From: Diphasiastrum complanatum
Taxonomy: Eukaryota; Streptophyta; Lycopodiopsida; Lycopodiales; Lycopodiaceae
Assembly (NCBI GenBank): GCA_029204225.1
Contig: CM055102.1
Location: forward strand, 17,382,223 to 17,446,222
DNA length: 64,000 bases
Direction of reading: 5' to 3'
Below the pieces are notes generated by a model, which was not told the DNA's origin, did no database searches, and was given only the letters and a program-made list of their open reading frames with translations. The position numbers and the translations under genes were made by a program. Below are positions 1-10,927 of the stretch, in pieces; the stretch's first letter is position 1; each line of letters opens with the position of its first letter.

Positions 1-1271
1 AAGGTGAGGACATTCCACTGCCACCATGAGACTTATATGCTCCATCTAGCTAGGTTGACATCCTATTAGACACTTACAAGCACACACCTGTAAAGTTGAC
101 ATAAATGAGCAATTGAGGCTCAACTTGAGAAAATCTTACTGCCACCGAAAGGAAAGCTATTAGACATAATGACAAGTTAATGAGCATATCAAATGACTAC
201 TTTGTCTCTGATATAGCAAATGCATAAACACATGCAACTCCAACTCAGATCTAGACCCCCGTGGCAAGGTAACATGCAAGCCCACACACACATGTGTAAA
301 CCAACACGAATGATAAAGTGTCAAACACATGCCCATGGCCTGCCCAAACGTGGCATCCTGTCATTACCAGGACCTATCACTTGTAGATCCACAGCCACAC
401 CACTGGTCAAATCAAATCAAATCCTCGATAATGACCTACACCTGTAACCAAGATGACCTCACGTCTAAGCATATCAAATAGATGTTCATTCAAAGATCTC
501 CCATAATCCAATGAGTGCTCCAAGCTGTTGGAAGGTAGAGGTTCGTGCGTAGTATAGTGGTAGACCGGTCGTCCACCTTCTAAGATCTACAAGCTTTCAA
601 CGGTAACTATAGAACAATAATAAAAAGGGAGCACCAAGGCTTTCAAACTGGTGCTCGAAAATGTAAATACAACCTAATTAAAATCTTGCTATTGCGGCTA
701 ACTAAGCAAATCACAAATAAAGAACATGCCACAATAATTCCAATGAAAGGAGGCAAGAGGAGTCTCGAACACCTTCCCTCAAGCTATCTTCCAGTGGGAA
801 CATAGAGAAATAGAATGATAATTTCCAAAGTAGAGAAGCATAATATAGCTTAATCTCAAAGTGTTGTGTACATGGCAAATACCTCTCCTTTTATAGCAAG
901 GAGGGTCTTCCATAACTATTCACTAACTTATGGGATTATTGAAAACTTAGCCATTCTAGAACTTCCAACTTAGGACTTAGAACTTTAAAAGTTTCTAACT
1001 TTGAAACTTAAGATAACTTAAGACAAATATTTCTTAAATTTCTTAAGTCTAAGTTCTCATCCTAAGTTTTAAGTTATTTTATTATTTTAAGCTTCTACTC
1101 ATGGACTTACAAAACACGCCACGGAGTTTTATTTTTATTTTTTTTGATATTTTCTCTGTGTTTGCACAGTTGCTAACATTATCTCCCTCCTTATTGGATT
1201 GGTGGTCCCACACCAATCGAAGCTTTTTCGTCCTGGATTTTTTGAGCTTCTTGGAGGCGAGATTGTTGTTG
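1..1271. other. No recognisable gene
   Basis: I see no credible coding frame here. Two small points: a perfect 8-bp stem with a 12-base loop at 629-656 (GAGCACCA/TGGTGCTC), and, read on the minus strand near 885-900, a CTATAAAAGG box resembling the TATA box of the copia LTRs elsewhere in the window. The stretch could be a decayed minus-oriented LTR, but I found no termini to prove it. Confidence 0.3.
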
Positions 1272-1793
1272 TCAGGATTGGAAAATTTTGTTGCTGATGC
1301 CCTCCATCATTTGCCATAGTAATTTGTTAAGGAGGGGCATTGGTTTGTAGTAATGGAGCATACCCTGAAGAAAGTAATGGGTTTTCCATAGCTCCATCAT
1401 ATAAACGTGCAGGGCCGAAGTAAGGGTTGCTCGATAATAAAGTCGTGCGATGTTGATGTGGTCGTCTTGAGTTCGCAGTGGTTTATTGATATCAATGGCT
1501 ATTGGTGGTAGCCCTCGATCCCAATAACTCTTGAGTTTTGCCAAAAATGCCATCAGGGCTCAATTCTCTGCAAAATATCTAACGTCGTGATCAAGGTTGC
1601 CATGGCGCTTTTGGTGAAATACACGGCAGTTGGTGACCATGTCTTCAGCTAAATTGCCGGTATCCACTCCTCTGAGCTTGGGCCAAAAGATCTTGTTCTT
1701 GATCTTTGTGACAAGAAATGGTTCTCGTCGTGCTACCGGATAATAGTATGGATTGGTGCGCATGTAGGAGGGTGCTTCGAGATACCATGCCAT
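1272..1793 (-). pseudogene. Decayed hypothetical reading frame
   Basis: One minus-strand frame runs for about 173 codons with a single internal TGA (1560-1562) and coding-like composition, rich in aromatic residues near its start (EAPSYMRTNPYYYP). I do not recognise the family. No zinc knuckle, RT or integrase motif is visible. It is probably an old retroelement or captured-gene remnant. The plus-strand frame over the same bases ends in a short VADAL match to gypsy RNase H, but the minus frame is longer and more coherent. Confidence that it was ever protein-coding is modest. Confidence 0.3.
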
Positions 1794-1968
1794 AGAGGTT
1801 TTGCTCTGTAGGAAGAGCTAGGAGCTTCACTGTTTCTTTATGGTTTTGGCAGTGGTCTAGGTTTGGCAGTATGGTGTGGATAATCAACGCGAAAAACACA
1901 TTTCCCTACCCGGGTCTAGTCGTCGGAGGTTAGGCCACAGCTGCCAGTTTTCAGAGTTTGCGTGGAAG

Positions 1969-1982
1969 ATCCACGCGTGGAT
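1969..1982. repeat. 14-bp perfect palindrome with partial repeats
   Basis: ATCCACGCGTGGAT is its own reverse complement. Close variants follow within about 110 bp: AATCCACGCG right after it, then CATCTACGCGTGGATGATCTACGCG around 2055-2080. This gives a cluster of inverted CCACGCG half-sites in otherwise unassigned sequence. Its role is unknown. Confidence 0.6.
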
Positions 1983-2187
1983 AATCCACGCGATTTGAAT
2001 CTCATGGTCTCTGATGAATTATGGACAGCCAAAAATGATATCTACGTGGAGCATCTACGCGTGGATGATCTACGCGACCGTATCCACACAATTCATGCCA
2101 ATCCACGGCTAAATTCACAAAAAAATATTTTTTGGTCGTGCGACCTCCTTTGTATGTTGCGTGGATATTTGCTTCTTGTATTCCTAT

Positions 2188-3765
2188 GTGACCCATTTCT
2201 AATGATTAGTATCAAGTAATCAATTTCAAATTTTAACCAAACTTAAAATTCAACAAAAAAAGAAAAAAATTCCATTTTAACTTTCAACCTGGGAGTACTT
2301 CACTCCAAAAGCTGAAAAAATATCACACAATAAAAATTGTCGGCACATTCATTGTGGTTCCTACTGTCAATTTTAAACTATTTATGACCGGAAAATAATT
2401 TAGCTTTGGTGAAAACACTATGACTATCACTAACTAAAATACTCAGTGTAGTCAATTCACTAATCTAAACTCAATCCATAGATAACGAAAAATTGACCGA
2501 AATTTTGATTTTTTTGGAAAAACTCAATTTTTGGTATAATTTACGTAATTCAAAAAATTTAGACGAAAATACTGTTATTACAAAAGGCAATCAAAATAAA
2601 AAAAACAAAATATTGTTCGATTTCTAATGTCACTAAACTATTGTCTAACTGGCATGCAAGGCACACTACATTAGTTACAAAATGTCATTACGGAATTTTC
2701 TTTACATAAGCCTCAGTTTTACAGAATTTGTTAGCCAATATTACTCATTTGTGACCCAACCGTCAGAGTACATGCGTATAACCACTTAATTCAACTGTAA
2801 ATCCCTCATGCATGTCACAATCACACTGAGAATTGACATGCAATCAATCCATGCAAGTAGAGTACCACAAATTAGGGAAAAGACTAGCATGCAATCAAAT
2901 TTTGTCAATTTTACTTACAAAGCTGTCATAATTTCAAATGGCCATAATTTTGGCTACATTCCACCAAATCAGGCGTTATAAAGCATAGTATGGAGGGAGA
3001 CAAGTGACCAATATGCTTGCCACATCAACCTACCACCTAGGCTTCACACATGTGAGAACAGAATGTCACAAAATCTGTAGTAGGGCATACTTCTAGCAGG
3101 GCATATGATGTAAAATCAATCAAGCACCTCCCCAAGCTCAAAAGTGATGTTACGAATAGTCTTAAATGGTCTATTATACTTCTATGAAGCATTCATATGG
3201 GTCCTATGAAGCAATATAGGCTGAGAACAAAGATTTTTCGATTTGTAGAAGTCAAAATAGCTTCAAACTTGATGGAGATGAAGCATAAGCCACCGGCCAT
3301 CAATTTGTAGGTCTCATAGCTTGTTGGTAAGATAAAAAAGAATGCTAATCATGTTGTTTTCAACATGATCTCCTTATGGATTGGGAGCAATCCATCTCCC
3401 AAAACACACAAAAATAAGCTACTTTTTGGTCTTTTTTTACCTTCTACAAGCTCAATTTATGGAATTCTTGGCTCAAACTTAAGGTTAAGCATCAAAAGAC
3501 TTTGGTTCACCTCTTTACAAGCTCTAGATGGTGTTTTACAGCCACCTACTATCTAACTTTATGAAAAAACAAGCAAAAATGATGATTTTTGGCCACTTTC
3601 TAGTTTTTTCTTCACAATAAAGTGGAATTTCATGACATTCAACTCTATCTCTAGCACATGCGAACCAATTTACAGAATTATATCCATCTAATTGATCTGA
3701 TCTTCCTGGATTTTGGTTTTTAATATCAATTTTGAATCAGAAAGCGTGAAAAAAAAAAAGCAATT
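2188..3765 (+). repeat. Dispersed repeat, copy A
   Basis: This AT-rich stretch is collinear with 62776-64000 in the same orientation, with many substitutions. Shared landmarks include the AACTTTCAACCT block near 2280, the CATGCATGTCA block near 2810, and the CTTCAAACTTGATGGAGATG block at 3251. Copy A carries about 360 bp (roughly 2892-3249) that copy B lacks. No protein domain is visible; an apparent 63-codon frame at 3365-3556 is not conserved well enough to call. Its 3' limit is unknown because copy B runs off the window. It is likely the non-coding part of a high-copy element. Confidence 0.75.
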
Positions 3766-4321
3766 TTGACCAAAACATAGCCTAGAATCATAAATCATTG
3801 AAAGAACCGGCATGCATCAATAATTCCATCATTAATGATTCTTAAAATGAAAGTACACTTGCTGGAAAATTCAGATCTCCATAATATTTGAGCTACACAA
3901 GAAAAAGCTCTAAAAAAGCATCACAAATCAAGGAATAAGAAGCATGAAAGTAGAGTGAGTGCCTAGCAACGAATCAATCATAAGATGGAGTTGTGGGGCG
4001 AGTTTCATCTCCTTATACAAGGCTTAGAACAGCTGTTCATATAGTAATGCAAGGTCCCAACTCCCCTATACATAGATTCATCTAGAATAGAGTCTCTATG
4101 CATGGATCCTCTATTAATAGAATTGTTATTGATACTCTACACATGCACATATGGTCCTTAACCTTGTACTAACTCCAATAAGTGTGTCTGGGCCTCACAA
4201 GGTTATTAATTACTTGCGGGTCATGTCAAGTATGGCGTGGCATAACTAATAAGCTTGATTCACTTGGGTATCAGGTGTCCAAGTCTAGGAATATACTGAA
4301 TCCTATATATAGGATGTGGAC

Positions 4322-4324
<3 letters not shown>
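3766..4324. other. No recognisable gene
   Basis: AT-rich sequence between the dispersed repeat and an (AG)n array. No frame or motif that I can support. Copy A of the dispersed repeat may continue into it. Confidence 0.3.

Positions 4325-4415
<91 letters not shown>
4325..4415. repeat. (AG)n microsatellite, 91 bp
   Basis: Uninterrupted AG dinucleotide array of about 45 units. The minus-strand poly(Ser-Leu) reading frame across it is an artefact of the repeat. Confidence 0.98.
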
Positions 4416-4418
<3 letters not shown>

Positions 4419-4603
4419 TCTCCACCATTGTTCAATGGCTACCCATGGCCTCTTAGCCACTCCTTGGCAGCACCAAGGCACCCAGCTGTATGTCTTTATA
4501 GCTTCAAAAATGGTCTCCTACCAAGAAATATCCTACATTTTTTGCCTATAAATTCTAGTTTCTCATTTTCACCATAGTTGAAAAGAAAGGTTAACTGCTC
4601 CAT

Positions 4604-5751
4604 GAATGCTTCGTGACTGGAGTTCTGTCATTCAGGATTATCTGAAGGAATTACGGTTGGATCATCTTCAACAATTCAACCCAAAGAAGATAATGGAGGA
4701 AGTAGGAGTGGAATTCCTTAATAATACAAGGAAGGAGATAGATGAGCAGGGTATCACCTTTTTGGTTCAATGCGTAGTATTTTGAGAGGATAACGAAACT
4801 CCAAAAGGATGCCATTGGACTGAAAACATACAAGGATGCGATTGAGTATGAGAGAAATTTATTACAATCCCAACTCGATAGCATCACTGCAAGCAAGGCC
4901 CGTGCATATTGACAACGTGGGCCTTGAAGAATGGAGAAAGAATATCCTACGTACCCGTGTCAGAGACAAACTGGAACAGTTTGTTGAGGAGCAAGGATTT
5001 TTGCAACAGGGAAATCCACAACTGGAAAAAAAATTAGCAAAAAAGCAAGAGTTCCTACCGATTGCACACCAGTGCAATAACTGGTTAGCACATCTAGAGG
5101 TTGTCCAAGCATAGGCAAACCTGCAACAATCTATGGCCGATGTGCAACAGCTGAGGCAACAACTATCGGAGTTGTTGAACATGCTTCAAACCAAAGAAGA
5201 AGAATATCAAACGTTGTATAAGAAAGCCGACGGGTTCAGGGCGAAGATCACGTAGCTAAATGAACACCTCAGCAATTGACAAGATTCTGTCACAAACCAG
5301 GCTACCATGATTCCAGTGGGAGATCAAGCTATTGTTTCCATCCTATGTCAGCCGTGAAAGAAACAACCACGGACGAAATTGGGCAGGGTGGTAAATAGTC
5401 TCTACAAGGCCCTACAACCTTGGGTACATCTACGCAACATTGAACATGCTTGGAATATTGATTATCTATTTTTTTGAGGGATGAGAGATATTACGATTGA
5501 AGAATGGGATAAGCCTTGAGAATTATCCAAATTCTATGGATTATGACAAGAGGCAAAGTTGAAGATGCAAACAGTGTTGGCATGGGCAATCATGCAAGAA
5601 TGGATGAAAATCAAACATGCAGACATAGTTGGGTGATTAGCCAAACTAGTATTCCGTGTAATGGATCCTCCAAATTCACCTATAAGTTGGCTGAATTTGA
5701 TTCATTCCTCACTTGTACTAGCAAAGTTCTTGCCAATTTTTCCAGCAACCT
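4604..5751 (+). pseudogene. Decayed coiled-coil ORF A
   Basis: Plus-strand reading can be followed for about 380 codons in two frames, with a frameshift near 4800-4900 and several in-frame stops (5112, 5254, 5278, 5356 and 5475, among others). The first part starts at an ATG at 4604. The middle (about 4920-5250) is rich in Glu/Gln/Lys/Leu heptads typical of a coiled coil, for example a KKLAKKQEF stretch and a QQLRQQLSELL stretch. The last part is less charged and contains an RDITIEEWD segment. I do not recognise the family. ORF B follows 76 bp downstream on the same strand, so the two may belong to one element. It could be a gag-like or extra ORF of a retroelement, or a captured host gene. 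Confidence 0.45.
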
Positions 5752-5826
5752 AAGCCTTCAAAACCTTCTGTACTATTTTCTGATATCATTTGTGTCTTTT
5801 ACTTTCTATTTCTGTACTTTTCCATC

Positions 5827-7557
5827 ATGTCTTCCACAGATACGTCTCAGTCATCGCGTTACACTATCCATCGTGATGTCCCATCTGCAATGAATATCAT
5901 GATCCTTCCTAGCACAAGCATGGTCACTCAGTGGATGACCCTTGCGGAGCCTCTGCTTACTACAATGGGAACTAATGAGAGAGCCTTCTCAGGGAGAATC
6001 AATATGGATTTTATTGTTCTTGCCTTCAGTACTTGGAAGGAGGAGAAATCCAAGTTTTACATTACTTTCCAGGGAGCCACACACAAGGTGCACGTGACTG
6101 AGGCCGCCGAGTCATCTCATCAGGCATCCAGCTCACATAGTCAATGTCGTCCATGCAGCGAGATCGTCATTCCTGACTTGCCTTCCACGTCACGATGTCA
6201 TACTAGGCAAACATCTTCAACTGCGCTTCCACCCCCTACAGCTATTCACACTGAACTACCTATTCCCCGTCTCTGATGCTTCCCTCAACTCTGCTTCCTC
6301 TCAAGGACAATTTGTGACCATTGGGGCTACCATTCCCATCGCAGCTGCCCAGGCCGCCTCACCTCCACACACAGAAGATGTTTCCTCAAACACCCAGTAT
6401 TTTGTGGACATGTTTGATGATTCTGACCCCCTTGGCGCCTCAAAAGTTTTTGTAATTCCCTAGAGCCCTGTGCCTTTTGAACTCCAATCCCCTGGAGGAG
6501 GATTCAAACAGTTCCATGATACTACTCCTGGTGTTGAAGACTCTTTTCAGATTAACCAGCAACCTCAAGTTGAAGCCTCACCAGCCACAATTCGAGTCAG
6601 GAAAGCTATCAAATCACCAAAGTAGTTTGACGCCACAATGCCTAAGCTATGAAGAAAAAGACCTCTTTTAAGAAGAGTTACAGACACCTACTCCACGCCA
6701 ACCAAGGACAGTACCACCAGGTCCTTCTGCTGCTACCACCTCCACAATAGTAGATTCTGGTGATGCTCTTAGTTTAGTCTCAAGCCTTGCACAAGTGATC
6801 CAGTCTATGCTGGATAATAAAAAAGAAATGGAGCAGTGCATCTTAGATATGGGATCTGAGAATACACTCATCAGCCAGAAAGTCATTCAGTTGGACAAAG
6901 AATTGAAGATCGCAAAGCAGCATGAAGCTAGGTTTGAAGTTGGGAAGAAGATGGCACAACAATTGGCTGATCACCTAGAGGATTATGTCAGTTTCCTACT
7001 GAATGCCCTCACAACCACCCAAGATCAAGTGGACATGTGTCGTGCAGGATGCAAAGCAACAAGTGCAGCTGCTCTAGAGTCAACTGCAGATGGCTAAACA
7101 AGATCGCACACATCTCTAAAGTGAATTGGATGTGACCACCCTTGAGCGCGATGCGTATCTACAGACGCAAATACCTGATCATCCGATAACTCCAACGAAA
7201 ATCACGTATTTGTTTAAAAAGGTTGAAACCTATAAAGTGGCTCTTTAAAGATTCCAAGGCCGCTTTGACAGATTCAAAGGTACAACTTCAATTGAGTTGG
7301 CAAAGGCTAAAGCAACTATCAATGCATATGAAAAGGCTACCACTCAGGTGTTGGAATTTGGGCCTCACATTTCAGCTCCAGTCATGCCGCAATTTTCCCC
7401 TCCGCACCAAGATGATACACCTATGGATACAGGGTTGAATTCGGGCATGGACCAGGGTGGAACCCCTAAAGTTGAAGAAGAACAATTAGTTCCACATGAA
7501 AATAGTGACAAAATGCAAAAGAGATATTGGCATGAATTCATATGTATCCCTTTTTGA
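5827..7557 (+). pseudogene. Decayed coiled-coil ORF B
   Basis: A plus-strand frame begins with an ATG at 5827 and can be followed for about 575 codons, with frameshifts (one near 6280, one near 6680) and stops (6461, 6624, 7118, 7246). Order of segments: a folded-looking N-terminal region (about 150 residues), a Ser/Pro/Thr-rich linker (6280-6780), a coiled-coil stretch (6795-7090; heptads around KVIQLDKELKIAKQHE), and a C-terminal region with an acidic Met/Asp patch. The frame stops at 7555-7557, five bases before the 3' end of the antisense gypsy pol remnant. No catalytic motif is visible. Function is unknown; a gag-like or antisense accessory ORF of a retroelement is possible. Confidence 0.45.
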
Positions 7558-7561
7558 ACTC

Positions 7562-8917
7562 AAACTTTCTCTAATGCTCTATCACTAATTATATCACTTG
7601 GCAGTCCATAAAGCCTAAATAATCTTCCCACAAAGATCTGGGCTAAATCTAAAGCCTTAGTAGTTGACTTGACTGGTATAAAAGCTTGTCAACCTGTCTA
7701 CCACAACCCAAATAGAATTATTTTGGTCTTGGGTCTTTGGAAGTCCAACCACAAAATTCATAGATATATTTTCCCATCGTTTCTAAGGAATATCTAGGGG
7801 ATGTAACAACCCTCTAGTCTTCAAGCATTCAGCTTTGGCTAATTGACAAGGTCTACATCTAACCACATAAGACTTGACAAATGGCTTGAGTTTTGGCCAA
7901 TAAAACTCTCTTATGACCAAGTCCAAAGTCCTGTGTATACCCGGATGACCTGCACAGGGAACATCATAAAGAATCCTTTTCTTTAACTCATCATCTGTCG
8001 GTACACATATTTTTCCGATCCAAAATCGTAACCCACCTTGAATAGAGAACTGTTCCACTATCTTCTTATCTTTCCTAGGAACCTGAGACCCCTATGAGTA
8101 AATCTCTATTCCACTCTCATTTTTCCATTTCTCCACCATCTTTTAGATGGAACCAAAATGAGAATCTGATTCACACCTCCCTCTCAGTGAAAGATATAGA
8201 TCAGTGGAAAACTAGGTGAACAAAAGTTCATTTAGTTCACCAATCCGACTACGCGTATCCACAACTTGGTTAGAGTTGTCCTTGACATATCAGATCTCAT
8301 AATCAAATTCCTGCATAAGCTCAGCCCAGTGCGCTTTATGACCCCTCTGATCATTCTGATTACAAAACTTTAGAGGTTGGTGATCTGTATACACTATAAA
8401 TTGACTACCATAAAGCTAATGCCTCCAAGTTTTAAGTGCATGTATCACAGCAGATAACTCCTTCTCATGAGTTGTGTAACACAATTGAGGCCTCGTGCAA
8501 ACGCTATCGCCTATCCTCTTGTAGAAGAACTGCCCCTATCGTTGAATCACTTACGTCAATTTGCACGACATAAGGTATATCAAGATTCACCATCTGTAAA
8601 ACAGGATCTGAAGAAATTATTTGTTTGAGTTTCTCAAAGCATTGGTTCAATTCATCATTCCACTCTATAGGCTCACTAGGTTGACCTCTTTTTTTTTTAT
8701 TAAATCTGCCTTTGGTCAAATTATTTAAAGTTGCTGCCACTTTTGCATAATCTTCAATTGACTTACGAAAGAGAACTGTAAAATTGAGAAAAGATTTACC
8801 TTCTCTAACCGTCTTCGGTATCGGCCACTCAAGCACTGTCTTGACCTTACTCTCGTCAATCTCCAACCCACTACGGATGATCTTATGACCGATGTTACAT
8901 ACCTATGTAACTAGCAG
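7562..8917 (-). pseudogene. Ty3/gypsy pol remnant (RT end, RNase H, integrase)
   Basis: Read on the minus strand from 8917: the end of reverse transcriptase (GLEIDESKVK, then FLNFTVLFRKSIEDYAK), the start of RNase H (DVSDSTIGAVLLQE), a frameshift near 8500, then HEKELSAVIHALKTW and YTDHQPLKF, which are typical gypsy RNase H signatures, and a degraded VKDN...DTRSR segment. Downstream come the integrase H2C2 zinc finger (HPGIHRT, then CRPCQLAKAE, 7783-8058) and the integrase core (WENISMNFVVGLP; VVVDRLTSF; GLPSDIISDRA), with a frameshift near 7680. The core breaks off just after its second catalytic-aspartate region at 7562. Gag, protease and most of RT are missing. Non-functional. Confidence 0.9.
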
Positions 8918-8965
8918 TACTTTAGTGACCCCTATATGTCCATTTAGTGTTGGGGACTAAATGGC

Positions 8966-9183
8966 AAGTTACCCTTGGATAAGGAGTACCCTTAGAATTA
9001 AGGGCAGGTGCCTTTGGATAAGGGCAAACAAGTGACTATACCTTGGTTGGAGGTATGGAATCAAGTTAACCTTGGATAAGGGGTACCCTTAGGATTAAGG
9101 GTATGTGCCTTTAGATTAAGGTATTGGTGTCCTTGGATAAGGGCAGGTAGGTGTCTATGCCTTGGTCGGAGGTATGGAATCTA
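8966..9183. repeat. Two-copy tandem repeat, about 100 bp unit
   Basis: The segment starting AAGTTACCCTTGGATAAGG at 8966 repeats at 9064 (AAGTTAACCTTGGATAAGG). Both copies end in TTGG(T)(C)GGAGGTATGGAATC. The second copy carries about 20 extra bases. Within each unit, CCTTGGATAAGG-type words recur, so the array may derive from a shorter minisatellite. Confidence 0.75.
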
Positions 9184-9578
9184 GTGATTGTTAGAAAGTC
9201 ATTACCATGGGTGTTTTGGCTATTTTTCTAAATCTTGGGCCTCAACCTTGAACCATATCACTTTATTGGTCTTGGACCAAAGTATACAAGCACAACTTGG
9301 GCAACGGGACCTAGTAGGAGGGCGCACTTCCAAGGTGTCCATTGAGTTCCCAACTCCCACAAGAAAGGCATTCAAAGAGTCATAGGTTATGGAAGAAGTC
9401 TCTTGACCTTCCATAAGCCTACGAAGGTTCTTTAACTCCCCTAGTGATAAAATTCCAGCAAGCTCACACGTGTGGAGAATGATCCTCAAGTGTGAATGAT
9501 CTTGTTAAGCTTTGTGTTTAGCACATAAATTGATTCTAGATTGAATGCCATGATCTAGTACAAGATTTTATGGCTAAA
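9184..9578. other. No recognisable gene
   Basis: An 89-codon open minus-strand frame (9220-9489) is present but matches nothing I know. It ends in a CPSCACILW cysteine cluster that is suggestive but not diagnostic. Otherwise featureless up to the LTR. Confidence 0.25.
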
Positions 9579-10240
9579 TCACAATCTAGCATGCTAAGAA
9601 TCAAAGAATGATTGCTTTGAAAAACAAAAGAGAAGAAGTACAAGAATTTAGTGCATTAGCATAAGCCTCTACTCGAGTTAGAGAGAGAAAGAGAGAGCAA
9701 AATTGAAGCAAACAATAGTGGAGATCCAAATTGACATGAAATAGCTTCAAAGCTTGGTTCTTCATCAAAAATTGTGAGAGTGTCTACACATATTTATAGA
9801 GATTGGAGTAGCTCGAGGTAGAACCATCTCTCTCCAACTTTCATCCACATCTAAAAGTGAAAACTAGAGAATTAGTGACATTTGTCACTTTACATGCATG
9901 CATTTCTACCTACTTTTACCAAGTGTCAAATTTTCAACTAGAATTGTACAAATCATCATGCATGTGTCCAATTCACTTTGTGCATGCCTTGCATGTCACT
10001 ATGGAACACTTACAACCATTGCATGTGATATGCCACGAGTTTCAACAAGCCTATTATTGACATTTCTATGTCTACATTCTATATGCAAGTTGTATATGAC
10101 AAGCTAGACTTCAAGAAACCATGTAGCTCGAGTTTCTTCTAGGCCAAATTTGGCATTTACAATATGGAACATCATATACACATAGGAAAAACTTTGCCAA
10201 AAGCCTAAAGTCAAGGTAGATGGTTTTTCATTTTTCAACA
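9579..10240 (-). repeat. Copia-1 LTR, left copy (3' LTR of a minus element)
   Basis: 662 bp that match 16506-17166 over their whole length in the same orientation, with scattered substitutions. Read on the minus strand it starts TGTTGAAAAATG at 10240, has a TATA box (CTATAAATA, 9791-9799) followed by a promoter-proximal leader, and ends near CTAGATTGTGA at 9579. Orientation follows from that TATA box and from the minus-strand copia pieces lying inside each copy. The first minus bases abut the broken RT C-terminal fragment with no polypurine tract, so internal sequence was deleted here. Confidence 0.75.
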
Positions 10241-10503
10241 CTCCAATGATGAATAGTAGGATTTTGCATAGCTTGGCTCAACTTATGAGCACTAAGACTT
10301 ACATCAGGCCTAGTTATGGTGAGCCAAATTAAGGAGCCTATAAGACTCCTAAAAAGAGTGATGTCCACGAAGGATTTTTCATCACCTTTGTTAGGGTCCT
10401 TTACAATCTGCTCTATAGGAGTATCAATACTCTTACAATCTAGCATATTGAACTTTTTTGATATTGAAAGAGCATACTTGGATTGACAAACAAAAGATTT
10501 CCA
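10228..10503 (-). pseudogene. Copia-1 reverse transcriptase C-terminal fragment
   Basis: The minus-strand frame shows the region between the RT core and RNase H of Ty1/copia: FVCQSKYALSISKKF, then DCKSIDTPIE, ITLFRSLIGSLIWLTITRPD, and finally HHWSVEK, where the homology stops at the LTR boundary. The expected HW..(K)R(I)LRYLKGT and RNase H are absent. It is most similar to the Copia-6 fragment at 62.2 kb (SLIGSLIWL.ITRPD). This is a truncated relic inside the Copia-1 LTR pair. Confidence 0.85.
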
Positions 10504-10927
10504 TTAGGAAAAATATGGGCTCAAAATGGGCCCTTTAAGAAATTTCACTTTAGAGAGAGGTTACGTAAAGAGAGAATGCAAACCAGTAGCTTTTGGTCGT
10601 CGTTTTCCGAGTTTCCGGCCTTGCCCGATGTTTAACTAGTATGGTTAACTTCAGACAATAGTTAGTTAAGCATGAGATGTAATAAATTCTCTTCATACTC
10701 GTTCCAAAATTCGAGACTAGAGCTTTAAGACTGAAAATCTTGGTGTGCTCAATGCAAAAATTGAAGCGGGAGTGGCAGAACTTTTGAAATCACTGTATGC
10801 TTATAGTTAAATATGAGGCGGGACGCTTTTTCAATGCAACATAAACATTACAAAAGTAAGGTATGCTAGATCTAATCATATTGATTTACTGTATTTTGAT
10901 GCATTTACATGATTGTATCTTTTAACA
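10504..10927. other. No recognisable gene
   Basis: Unassigned spacer between the copia fragment and the coiled-coil gene fragment. No motif that I can support. Confidence 0.3.

Noticed and set aside
1101-1319. Plus-strand frame ending in a VADAL word like gypsy RNase H
   Set aside because: Only about six residues match; upstream RNase H motifs are absent, and the overlapping minus-strand frame is longer and more coherent.
4260-4481. Open frame of repeated Ser-Leu over the (AG)n array, and similar frames at 12365-12601, 20158-20370 and 38585-39151
   Set aside because: The frames exist only because dinucleotide repeats contain no stop codons; there is no coding evidence outside the arrays.
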